Source of the DNA: Paraburkholderia lycopersici
GTDB lineage: Bacteria; Pseudomonadota; Gammaproteobacteria; Burkholderiales; Burkholderiaceae
DNA: 64,000 nt
Direction: 5' to 3'
NCBI RefSeq assembly: GCF_900096975.1
Contig: NZ_FMYQ01000004.1
Location: 186,001 to 250,000 of the forward strand
The notes below the pieces were generated by a model, which saw only the letters and a list, made by a program, of their open reading frames with translations, had not been told where the DNA came from and made no database searches. Both the position numbers and the translations under genes were made by a program. Of the stretch, positions 26,393 through 33,625 are shown piece by piece (the first letter of the stretch is position 1; each line of letters begins with the position of its first letter).

Positions 26393-27718
26393 TTGGAGTT
26401 CCGGCTACCGACCACGGCAACGGCGCCTTTCTGCCCCTCCGAAGTGCAGGGGACCATCGAAGTTTCGCCGCGCGCGCCGTTCTGGAAGAAGTTCTGGCAG
26501 TTCGCAGGCCCCGGCCTGCTGGTGTCGATCGGCTACATGGACCCCGGCAACTGGGCCACCGACATCGAAGCGGGCTCGCGCTACGGTTACAACCTGCTGT
26601 TCGTGGTCGTACTCTCGAGCCTCGCGGCGATCGTGCTCCAGTGCCTCTCGATGCGCCTTGGCATCGTGACGGGCCGCGATCTCGCCGCGCTTTCGCGCAC
26701 GCGCTATTCGAAGCCCGTGGCGATCGGGCAGTGGGCCCTCGCCGAGATTTCCATCATCGCCTGCGACCTGGCGGAGGTGCTGGGCGGCGCGCTCGCATTC
26801 CATCTGCTGCTCGGGTGTTCGCTGATGGTGGGCGTCGTGCTCACCGCATTCGACACGCTTCTCGTGCTGGGCCTGAAGGGCAAGAACTTCCGCACGCTCG
26901 AGGCGATCATGGCCGGGCTCATCGCCACCATCGGTCTTGGGTACGTCATCGAACTCGTGCTCGTGAAGCCGCACTGGCCCTCGGTATTCGCGGGCGCGGT
27001 GCCGTCGTGGCACGCCGTCTCCTCGCCGGAGCCGCTTTATCTGGCGATCGGCATTCTTGGCGCGACCGTCATGCCGCACAATCTTTACCTGCATTCGTCG
27101 ATCGTGCAGACGCGTGCCGTCAAGCGCGATCATGAGGGCCTCGCACAGGCCATCGGCCTTTCGCGTCTCGACACGATCGTCTCGCTGCTGCTCGCGCTCC
27201 TCATCAACGCGGCCATCCTCATTCTTGCCGCAGCGGCGTTTCATGCGACCGGGCACAATCAGGTCACCGAAATCGAAGACGCTTACAGGCTGCTCGCGCC
27301 CGTCGTCGGTACGGGCGCGGCGGCGGTGCTGTTCGGCATCACGCTGCTCGCCTCCGGGCAGAGTTCAACGTTTACCGGCACCGTGGCGGGCCAGGTCATC
27401 ATGGAAGGCTTCCTGCAGATGAAGATTCCGTGCTACCAGCGCCGCCTGATTACGCGGCTGCTCGCGCTGATTCCCGCGGTCGCGGGCGTGGCGCTCCTCG
27501 GCAACGGCGCGGTGGGCAAGCTGCTGGTGGCAAGCCAGGTGGTGCTGAGCCTGCAACTGCCGTTCGCGCTCTGGCCGCTCATCCGCATGACGAACGATCG
27601 CGCGCTGATGGGCGAGTTCGTGAACCGGCTGCACACGCGCATGATCGCGTGGTTCCTGTTCGTCGTGATCTCGGCGGCGAACCTGTGGCTCGTCTGGCAG
27701 ACCTTCGGCGGAAGCTAA
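26393..27718 (+). CDS. mntH: Nramp-family Mn(2+)/divalent metal:proton symporter, TTG start
   Basis: About 441 residues with eleven membrane segments. The Nramp metal-site motifs are intact: SIGYMDPGNWATD in helix 1 (Asp and Asn ligands) and GATVMPHNLYLHSS in helix 6 (Met and His region), with the transport signature GQSSTFTGTVAGQVIMEGFL. It imports Mn(2+) with protons. The start is not ATG: an AGGA at 26381-26384 lies 8 bases before TTG 26393, which I prefer; another in-frame TTG at 26378 lacks such a site. It begins 51 bases after the oxidoreductase gene with no terminator between. Confidence 0.9.
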   Translation: MEFRLPTTATAPFCPSEVQGTIEVSPRAPFWKKFWQFAGPGLLVSIGYMDPGNWATDIEAGSRYGYNLLFVVVLSSLAAIVLQCLSMRLGIVTGRDLAALSRTRYSKPVAIGQWALAEISIIACDLAEVLGGALAFHLLLGCSLMVGVVLTAFDTLLVLGLKGKNFRTLEAIMAGLIATIGLGYVIELVLVKPHWPSVFAGAVPSWHAVSSPEPLYLAIGILGATVMPHNLYLHSSIVQTRAVKRDHEGLAQAIGLSRLDTIVSLLLALLINAAILILAAAAFHATGHNQVTEIEDAYRLLAPVVGTGAAAVLFGITLLASGQSSTFTGTVAGQVIMEGFLQMKIPCYQRRLITRLLALIPAVAGVALLGNGAVGKLLVASQVVLSLQLPFALWPLIRMTNDRALMGEFVNRLHTRMIAWFLFVVISAANLWLVWQTFGGS

Positions 27719-27779
27719 ACAGGGAGGGCGTGTTGCTGGCGCGCCGGAGCAACGGCGCGAAGGCGGGGGATAAAGCGGA

Positions 27780-27825
27780 AAAAGGAAAAGCGCTTCGCCG
27801 TCCGGTGCACTGGGGCACCGGACGG
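27780..27825 (-). terminator. Rho-independent terminator of flhDC
   Basis: A perfect 11-base stem, CCGTCCGGTGC (27798-27808) and its complement (27815-27825), with a 6-base loop. On the minus strand it is followed by CGAAGCGCTTTTCCTTTTT. On the plus strand only TTTCG follows, so it acts mainly on flhC, though mntH may also end here. Confidence 0.8.
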
Positions 27826-27875
27826 TTTCGCGTCTTGGTCTCGTGTCCGGTTGAGCCGGATCTGCTCTCCTACGC

Positions 27876-28481
27876 TTATGCAGCCTCGGCAATGCCATCC
27901 GGCGTTACAACTGCCGGAAGGTCGCTCTCGGTCTGCTCGGCGCCCCGTCGCGCTGCAGCCGCCTTTTTCGTCTTGCCCGCCCGCGATGGGGGCTGGCATG
28001 CGCCGCACACGACGTTGTGCTGAAGGTCGTGGCGATGCGCGACGAATTTGCCGCCGCAACGGCAGCAAGGCGTCAACTGCAGAATATCGGCATCGAAAAA
28101 CCGCACCAGGGTCCACGCACGCGTGAGATCGAGCACCGGCTCGGCTCCGCTGTGGCGGCAGTGTTCCAGATATAGCCGGAACCCCTTGGTGAGCGCGTCG
28201 AGATGCGAACAACGCGCTTCGTTCTTGAGGAACAGGTAGGTGTTATAGAACAGCGAGGCGTGGATGTTGGCCAGCCACGTCATGTACCAGTCCGCCGAGA
28301 ACGGCAACATCCCTTTAGGCGGCGACACGCCGCGGATCTCGCGATACAGGCGGATCATGCGGTCGCGCGAGAGCGTGAGTTCGCTTTCGAGCACCTGCAT
28401 GCGCGCACCCAGCTCGATCAGCGCGATCGCGCGAAATACTTCCTGGGCGTCTTCGGTGAGGCTGCGCCGCGTGGTCGACAT
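27876..28481 (-). CDS. flhC: Flagellar master regulator subunit FlhC
   Basis: 201 residues from the ATG at 28479-28481, which has GAGAG eight bases upstream; an in-frame GTG nine bases earlier has no space for a ribosome site. FlhC features are clear: IALIELGARMQVLESELTLSRDRMIRLYREI, then KGMLPFSADWYMTWLANIHASLFYN, and the zinc-binding Cys set CCRCGG with CGAC further on. With FlhD it forms the heterohexamer that activates flagellar class II promoters. It has a longer, charged Ala/Lys-rich tail than the E. coli protein. No che, mot or fli gene lies nearby. Confidence 0.92.
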   Translation of the reverse strand: MSTTRRSLTEDAQEVFRAIALIELGARMQVLESELTLSRDRMIRLYREIRGVSPPKGMLPFSADWYMTWLANIHASLFYNTYLFLKNEARCSHLDALTKGFRLYLEHCRHSGAEPVLDLTRAWTLVRFFDADILQLTPCCRCGGKFVAHRHDLQHNVVCGACQPPSRAGKTKKAAAARRGAEQTESDLPAVVTPDGIAEAA

Positions 28482-28492
28482 GGACGTCACTC

Positions 28493-28813
28493 TCAGGCGA
28501 ATTGGCCAGCCGGCTGTCCTGCAAGCAGGATGGCCGCGTGAGTAGCCGCCACGTCGGCATGCTTGCTGGTCTGCGTGAGCGCGGACAACATCGCATGATC
28601 GTCGAAGCGGAAAAAACAGAGAAGCTGGTCGGAAGAGGCCAGCCTGACGATCTGCGCGAGCGACAGACCGCCAAGCAGATCGGCCAATTCCGACGACAGT
28701 CCCAGTCGGAACATGCCGACTGGCTTGTCCTCGCGCAGCATGCGCTGTGCGAGCATCAGATACGACAAATTAATTTCGCGGATAGATTCCAGCGTCTCGC
28801 TGCTGCGGTCCAT
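28493..28813 (-). CDS. flhD: Flagellar master regulator subunit FlhD
   Basis: 106 residues from the ATG at 28811-28813; the upstream open frame is not protein-like. ESIREINLSYLMLAQRMLREDK is the FlhD amino-terminal helix, followed by FRLGLSSELADLLGGLSLAQIV and a helix-rich end. It forms the DNA-binding complex with FlhC, whose gene starts 11 bases after its stop. The pair lies alone between mntH and a stress protein gene. A second flhDC pair next to motility genes is common in this genus, so this may be the extra copy. Confidence 0.92.
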   Translation of the reverse strand: MDRSSETLESIREINLSYLMLAQRMLREDKPVGMFRLGLSSELADLLGGLSLAQIVRLASSDQLLCFFRFDDHAMLSALTQTSKHADVAATHAAILLAGQPAGQFA

Positions 28814-28924
28814 TTCTCTAGTTTCCGAAGCCCCGAATTTAACCCCCCGGCATTTTTCGCCGTGTATCTTTTCTGGTCTTGTGGTCGATCTTTGCTCGTT
28901 GGCTCGATCTGACTCTTTGATACA

Positions 28925-28947
28925 GGTTGTTACAACTCGTAACAACC
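28925..28947. promoter_or_regulatory. Inverted repeat upstream of flhD, possible operator
   Basis: GGTTGTTAC (28925-28933) and GTAACAACC (28939-28947) form a perfect 9-base inverted repeat with a 5-base spacer, 112 bases upstream of the flhD start. The odd-length spacer and AT-rich setting fit a dimeric repressor or activator site. There is no T-run after it. Confidence 0.5.
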
Positions 28948-29308
28948 TTGGAGGGAATTGTATGAGGGCTTATCTCAGAAATCAATCCCTCGGATCAAAA
29001 AATAATTAGACCGTTGTGAATTATTTCCGGTAATTTTTTCTGCTAAGAGGAGCCATGCCTGCGACAAACTGACGCAGGCGATACCTGGCCACATAACCCC
29101 GCCGGAGGGCCTTGATTTCGGGCCTCGGGCGCGATCGTCGATGCATGTGCAACGACCCGGCCGGAAGGCATGAAGCGCGGCACGCACAATTAAACGTTTT
29201 GAAGATCGTTGGGTTGACAGGTAAGAAATACGCGCCCCGGAATTAATACGTGTGAGGATATATATGTAACAAGCGTTTCGACCCTGATGGCTTATAGCAG
29301 GCGAATGT

Positions 29309-29324
29309 GTAACCAGGATGTTAC
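29309..29324. promoter_or_regulatory. Related GTAAC-N6-GTTAC inverted repeat
   Basis: GTAAC (29309-29313) and GTTAC (29320-29324) flank 6 bases. The same half-site GTAAC occurs in the palindrome at 28925-28947 and once more at 29266-29270, which suggests repeated sites for one regulator in the same intergenic region. Confidence 0.35.
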
Positions 29325-29476
29325 GAAGGCGCAAAGTGGATATGTCGATTGCATGGAGCCGGCGAATGGCCGTGAGTGAGCGAAGCGTTTGAGCTGCAAC
29401 CATTCGGGCTTGCAACGGATTTGCGGGTGTTGGCTCGGCAACAGCCCGGAGCCCGGTTCGATGCAAGACGAATGCG

Positions 29477-29505
29477 CTATTTATCTCATATGATGATATA
29501 AATAG
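29477..29505. promoter_or_regulatory. AT-rich inverted repeat before the stress-protein gene
   Basis: CTATTTAT (29477-29484) and ATAAATAG (29498-29505) form a perfect 8-base inverted repeat with a 13-base spacer, ending 73 bases before the ATG. It may be an operator or promoter element; it is not the TTGAT-N4-ATCAA pattern of FNR-type sites. Confidence 0.35.
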
Positions 29506-29578
29506 ATTGGCGAGGGCGTTATTTCAGGCGCTCGGTGCGTCCAGGCGGCGCAAGCCCGGAACGCTGGGGAGACAGATC

Positions 29579-30043
29579 ATGGCTTCGTTCAACCGCATTC
29601 TGTTGTGTTACGACGCAACGCGCGAAGGACGCCGGGCGTTGCGCGAGGGCGCCGATCTCGCGCGCGAGTGTCGCGCCCAGACGCATTTGCTGGCGGTGCT
29701 CGACCAGGCGCCGCTGCAATGGGCCACGGACATCGCGTCCGCTGTGCCGTTCGAAGCCGCTGAGGAAGCGGCGCGCGAAATCCTGCGCGACGGCGTGGCG
29801 TGCCTCCAGGAAAAGGGGCTCGCCGCGACCGGCCACTTCGTGGTCGGGCGGCCCATCGACGTGATCGCGAATTACTGCGCGGACCTTCGCGCCGATCTCA
29901 TCGTGCTGGCCCATCACCGGCGCGGCCCGTTCAAGCGGTGGTGGGACGGGCGCGACGACCGCCTGCTGCTCGACCGCGTGTCGTGCAGTGTGCTCGTCGT
30001 GACGGCGCCGGACCCGGCGGAGCCGCAGGCAGCGGCGGCCTGA
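29579..30043 (+). CDS. Universal stress protein family protein
   Basis: 154 residues from the ATG at 29579, with GGGGA nine bases before it. The UspA fold is visible: FNRILLCYDATREGRRAL, HLLAVLDQ, then a carboxy-terminal SVLVVTAPD strand. The ATP-binding motif of many family members (G-x-x-G-x(9)-G-S/T) is not intact here: the segment reads HHRRGPFKRWWDGRDDRLLLD. It may therefore not bind ATP. Its role is unknown, but stress proteins near nitrate-respiration genes are often induced by oxygen limitation. It is convergent with narK, with a 16-base gap. Confidence 0.85.
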   Translation: MASFNRILLCYDATREGRRALREGADLARECRAQTHLLAVLDQAPLQWATDIASAVPFEAAEEAAREILRDGVACLQEKGLAATGHFVVGRPIDVIANYCADLRADLIVLAHHRRGPFKRWWDGRDDRLLLDRVSCSVLVVTAPDPAEPQAAAA

Positions 30044-30059
30044 ATCGCCGCCGGCCGGT

Positions 30060-31346
30060 TCACCTGCTCGGTTCGCCGAGAATCGGCGTGCGCTTGACCT
30101 CGGAGAAGTAGAGCAGGATCAGCGAGACCCAGACGATGCCGTAGAGCAGCATGAAGCAGCTCGAGCGGATCTTGAGCAGGTCGAGCAGCGCGCCGAACAG
30201 GATCGGCAGCAAAAAGCCGCCAAGGCCGCCGGCAAGGCCCACGATGCCGGTCACGATGCCCATGTTCGTGGGAAAGTCGTCGGCCACGTACTTGAACGTC
30301 GACGCCATGCCGAACGCGAACACCGCGCCGAGCACGAAGGCGATCGCGACGAAGCCGAACACCGGCATGCTGATGTGGAGCGCCGCCTGGCCGTCGATCG
30401 TGTGGATAACGAAGTCCGTGGGCGGGTAGGAAAGGACGAAGAGGCAGATCCACGCCACCCACAGGCCCCACCATGTGACCTTGTGCGCGCCCAGCTTGTC
30501 GGCGAGTACGCCGCCCACCGCGCGCAGGATCGAGCCGGGCAGCGAGAAACCGGCGGCGAAAGCGGAAGCCATCACGAGCGACATGCCGTACTCGGCCTTG
30601 AGATATTGCGGAATCCACAGCGAGAGCGCCGTGAAGCCGCCAAAGGTGATCGAGTAGTACTGGCACAGGCGCCACACGCGTTCGTCGGCCAGTACCTTGA
30701 ATGAGTCGAGCAGCGAGCCGCCCGATTTGCCCGCGCCGGGGTCGCGCGCCGAGCCGAGCCAGAAAATCACGGCCGTGACGATGAGCGCGACGGCGTAGAC
30801 GCGCGGCACGAAGCGCCAACCATACAGCTTCTCCAGTTGCGGCGTGACGAACAGGTTGACGGCCGCGCCCACCGTGCCCGCGCCGAAGAAGCCCATGGCG
30901 AAGCCGCGCCGGCTGGGCGGGAAAAAGCGCGCGACGTAGGGCGTGCCCACCGCGAACGAGGCGCCCACGCAGCCGAGAAAAAGGCCGATGAGCAGGAATT
31001 GCCAGAATTCATTCGCATAGCTGACGATATATACGGGCACCGCGCAGGTCACGAGCAGCGTCGTCATGACGATGCGTCCGCCGAAGCGGTCGGTCCACGC
31101 GCCGAACGGCAGGCGCATGACCGCGCCGGTCAACACGGGCGTGGCGGTGAGCAGACCGAACTCGGTGCTGTTGAGCTGAAGCTCTTCGCGCAGTTGCACG
31201 CCGAGCACGCCGAACATCATCCACACCACGAAACACACGAGAAACGCGAGCGTGCTGACGAACAGGACGGACCATGCCTTTGCGCCGACCTTATCGGGCT
31301 CTGCTGCGTTCGTCACGGGGCGCGTCGATTCGCTGCGCAGATTCAT
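30060..31346 (-). CDS. narK: Nitrate/nitrite transporter (MFS)
   Basis: 428 residues with twelve membrane segments. Nitrate-transporter wording is visible: PFGAWTDRFGGRIVMT, GTPYVARFFPPSRRGFAMGFFGAGTVGAAVNLF in the helix-5 nitrate signature, and GIVTGIVGLAGGLGGFLLPI for the second copy. It brings nitrate in and/or exports nitrite. It is the last gene of the nar cluster here, after the parvulin gene by 33 bases. In many relatives narK comes first, so its position is unusual. Whether it is a NarK1 (symport) or NarK2 (antiport) form is undecided. Confidence 0.93.
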   Translation of the reverse strand: MNLRSESTRPVTNAAEPDKVGAKAWSVLFVSTLAFLVCFVVWMMFGVLGVQLREELQLNSTEFGLLTATPVLTGAVMRLPFGAWTDRFGGRIVMTTLLVTCAVPVYIVSYANEFWQFLLIGLFLGCVGASFAVGTPYVARFFPPSRRGFAMGFFGAGTVGAAVNLFVTPQLEKLYGWRFVPRVYAVALIVTAVIFWLGSARDPGAGKSGGSLLDSFKVLADERVWRLCQYYSITFGGFTALSLWIPQYLKAEYGMSLVMASAFAAGFSLPGSILRAVGGVLADKLGAHKVTWWGLWVAWICLFVLSYPPTDFVIHTIDGQAALHISMPVFGFVAIAFVLGAVFAFGMASTFKYVADDFPTNMGIVTGIVGLAGGLGGFLLPILFGALLDLLKIRSSCFMLLYGIVWVSLILLYFSEVKRTPILGEPSR

Positions 31347-31379
31347 GATGCCTCCATCGTGTGAGGGTTCACATCGACT

Positions 31380-32171
31380 TCACTGGACAAGGGGGCTCGT
31401 CGCGGCTTCCAGTGCCGCGTTTTCGAGCGTCGCTTCCGAGGCGAGTATCGATACGTATTGCTGAATGGCCTTGTGGCGCACGCGTTCGCCGAGAAAGCGC
31501 GCGACGTCGCCGGCAACGTCTTCATAGGGCACGGGTTGTCCCGGCACGCGCTGGTCTACCCGCACCAGATGAAAGCCGAAGCGCGTACGCACGAGACGCG
31601 CCAGCACACCCGTGTCGGTGCAATCGAACAGCGCCGCCTCGAATTCCGGGACGGTGTCGCCGCGCGCGAGCTGGCCGAGGCTGCCGCCTACGCCCGCGGA
31701 CGGGCAGTTCGAGAACTGGCGCGCGAGCGCCTCGAAGGTGTCGGGCGCCTGTTGCAGCTCGCGCAGCGTCTCTTCGGCCTTCTGGCGCAGCAACGCGAGC
31801 GGCACGCGGTCGGTGACGGCAAAGAGAATGTGGCTCGCGTACACGAGTTCGTTGCGCACGAAACGCGAGGCGTGTTGCGCGTAGTAGCGTTCGCAGTCCT
31901 CCGGCGTGGGCTCGGGCACGCGCAGTTCGCGCGCGAGCAGCGTATCGAGCGCGTCGTCGTCGAGTTCGGCGTGCTGCTCGATCAGGCCCAGCGCTACGGC
32001 GCGCTGGCGCAGCAGTTCGTGAACGACGAGCGCGCGCCGCGCGGCGCGCGCGGGATCGGGGTCGTCGGCATGATTGCCGCGCTCGGCCTCGATCGCCGCG
32101 AGACCGATTTCGACGTCGTTCACACGTGCGGGGAGTTCGCTCCCTTCATCATGCGGGATCGCGTTCATCAT
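31380..32171 (-). CDS. Parvulin-type peptidyl-prolyl isomerase (PpiC/NifM-like) of the nar operon
   Basis: 263 residues starting at the first of two tandem ATG codons (32171), with GGAG eight bases before it. There is no signal peptide or membrane segment, so it is cytoplasmic. Residues 1-105 are helical; residues about 110-210 form a rotamase domain (ELVYASHILFAV, FEALARQFSNCPSAGVGGSLG, RLVRTRFGFHLVRVDQ). It lies 29 bases after narI. Similar proteins occur in nar operons of Pseudomonas and Burkholderia and, like NifM, may help fold the reductase. That role is inference. Confidence 0.85.
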   Translation of the reverse strand: MMNAIPHDEGSELPARVNDVEIGLAAIEAERGNHADDPDPARAARRALVVHELLRQRAVALGLIEQHAELDDDALDTLLARELRVPEPTPEDCERYYAQHASRFVRNELVYASHILFAVTDRVPLALLRQKAEETLRELQQAPDTFEALARQFSNCPSAGVGGSLGQLARGDTVPEFEAALFDCTDTGVLARLVRTRFGFHLVRVDQRVPGQPVPYEDVAGDVARFLGERVRHKAIQQYVSILASEATLENAALEAATSPLVQ

Positions 32172-32200
32172 CGAGGACGCTCCTGGTGCCGGTTTGTCGA

Positions 32201-32884
32201 TCAGCGCTTGCGCACGAGCTGGTACGGACGGATCAGATAGAACACCGAAGCAATGCCGCTCCAGATATGGACCATGCGCGTGAAAGGAGAAACGAGAAAG
32301 ATCGTGAAGCCGAGCGCGATATGCGTCTGGTAGACGAGCGGCACGCCGTCGAGCAGCCCGGCGATGTTGGGACGGAACGTCACCACGCCCTTTACGTAGT
32401 CGGTGAGCTGCTCGAACATCACGCCGTCCATGTGGCGTGCCGAGAGCACGACGGTCGCGAGCCCGAGCGCGAGCTGCGCCCAGAGCATGAACACGATGAC
32501 GATGTCCGACGTCTTGCTGTTGACGCGGATGCGCGTGTCGCCCAAGCGCCGCGCGATCAGGATCGTGAGCCCGACGATCGCGACGCTGCCTGCCACGCCG
32601 CCCGCCACCATCGCGAGCAACTGGTGCACGGTTGCCGAGATGAACGGCCCGACCAGCCAGTGCGGCGCGAGAAACCCGACGAAGTGACCGAGCACCACGA
32701 CGAGAATGCCCCAGTGGAACAGATTGCTGCCAACGTGCAATGCGCCGCGCCGCAGCAGTTGCGACGAGTCGCTCTTCCACGTGTACTGTTCGCGGTCGAA
32801 GCGCACGAGCGAGCCGAATAGCAGCACCGCGAGACAGATGTACGGATAGATGCCGAACAGAAACTGATGGAAGTATTGGTCCAT
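32201..32884 (-). CDS. narI: Respiratory nitrate reductase gamma subunit (cytochrome b)
   Basis: 227 residues, the usual NarI length, with five membrane segments. It holds two b hemes, takes electrons from quinol and passes them to NarH. His residues are placed as expected for heme ligands (for example WGILVVVLGHFVGFL and TVHQLLAMVAGG, and the later HMDGVMFEQLTDYVKG and YQTHIALGFTIFLVSPFTR). It lies 40 bases after narJ. Confidence 0.95.
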   Translation of the reverse strand: MDQYFHQFLFGIYPYICLAVLLFGSLVRFDREQYTWKSDSSQLLRRGALHVGSNLFHWGILVVVLGHFVGFLAPHWLVGPFISATVHQLLAMVAGGVAGSVAIVGLTILIARRLGDTRIRVNSKTSDIVIVFMLWAQLALGLATVVLSARHMDGVMFEQLTDYVKGVVTFRPNIAGLLDGVPLVYQTHIALGFTIFLVSPFTRMVHIWSGIASVFYLIRPYQLVRKR

Positions 32885-32924
32885 GACGGCTCCTTGCGTG
32901 CGGTATGCGAACGGCGTGCCGGTA

Positions 32925-33623
32925 TCAGCGCGGTGCGCGCCGCGGATGGAACGCCACTGGTGCGATCGCCAGTGGCTGTCCCGCGCCCATGAAGCGCACC
33001 GGCTCGTCGGCCCAGGCTGCGTCGAGCGCCTGCAAATGGTCCTTGTCGTGCGGCTTGCCAGCGTCGTCGTCGTGCGCGGCGTCGGGTAGTTCCGCGCCGC
33101 TCGCGCCTGCGAGCGGCAACAGCGCGCCGATTGCGTACGCGTAGTGGCTGTTGCGGCGGCTCAGTTCGGCCGTGATCGACTGCAGGATCGCGGCGGTTTC
33201 GCCGAGCAAAGCGCGCGCCTCGTTTGCCTCGAGAATCGACAGGTATTCGAGGAACACGGGCAGATAGTCGGGCAACTGTCCCGGCTGCAGCAGCATGCCG
33301 TGCTTCTCGTAGGTCTGGACGAGGTCGATCATCGCCTGCCCGCGATCGCGCGATTCGCCGTGCACGTGCTCGAACAGATGCAGCGAAGTGGCGCGGCCGC
33401 GATCGAAGAGCGCGACATAGTTCTCCTGCAGCGCGAGCAGATCGTGCGAGTCGAGATAGTCGAGAAAGCGTTCGAGCTTCTCACGCGCCTCGGTGCCGAA
33501 TGCGCGCTCGCCGCGCACGATCGCCCGCAGTTCGTGCAAGGCTTCGACGAGCGGCGCGTCGGGATAGTCGAGCAGCGAAGCGATCAGGCGGTACGTCACG
33601 GGTTGGGGACGAACGGCGAACAT
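32925..33623 (-). CDS. narJ: Nitrate reductase molybdenum cofactor assembly chaperone
   Basis: 232 residues. NarJ wording includes TYRLIASLLDYPD at the start, LDYLDSHDLLALQENYVALFDRGRATSLHLFEHVHGESRDRG in the centre (family core) and DYLPVFLEYLS. It keeps NarGH in an open form in the cytoplasm until the Mo-bisMGD cofactor and the first Fe-S cluster are inserted; it is not part of the final enzyme. It begins 2 bases after the narH stop, so they are coupled. The chosen ATG at 33621-33623 gives a normal-length product. Confidence 0.93.
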   Translation of the reverse strand: MFAVRPQPVTYRLIASLLDYPDAPLVEALHELRAIVRGERAFGTEAREKLERFLDYLDSHDLLALQENYVALFDRGRATSLHLFEHVHGESRDRGQAMIDLVQTYEKHGMLLQPGQLPDYLPVFLEYLSILEANEARALLGETAAILQSITAELSRRNSHYAYAIGALLPLAGASGAELPDAAHDDDAGKPHDKDHLQALDAAWADEPVRFMGAGQPLAIAPVAFHPRRAPR

Positions 33624-33625
33624 GA

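Larger units (their letters stand above)
28814..29578. other. Long, comparatively AT-rich intergenic region between flhD and the stress protein
   Basis: 765 bases without a credible gene, visibly richer in A/T than the flanking genes. It must hold the flhDC promoter (minus) and the stress-protein promoter (plus). I find a perfect 9-base inverted repeat at 28925-28947, related GTAAC/GTTAC elements at 29266-29271 and 29309-29324, and an 8-base inverted repeat at 29477-29505. TTGACA stands at 29214-29219 without a properly spaced -10. Confidence 0.5.

Noticed and set aside
29214..29248. TTGACA with TTAATA as a sigma-70 promoter
   Set aside because: The spacer would be 23 bases, too long for a normal promoter.
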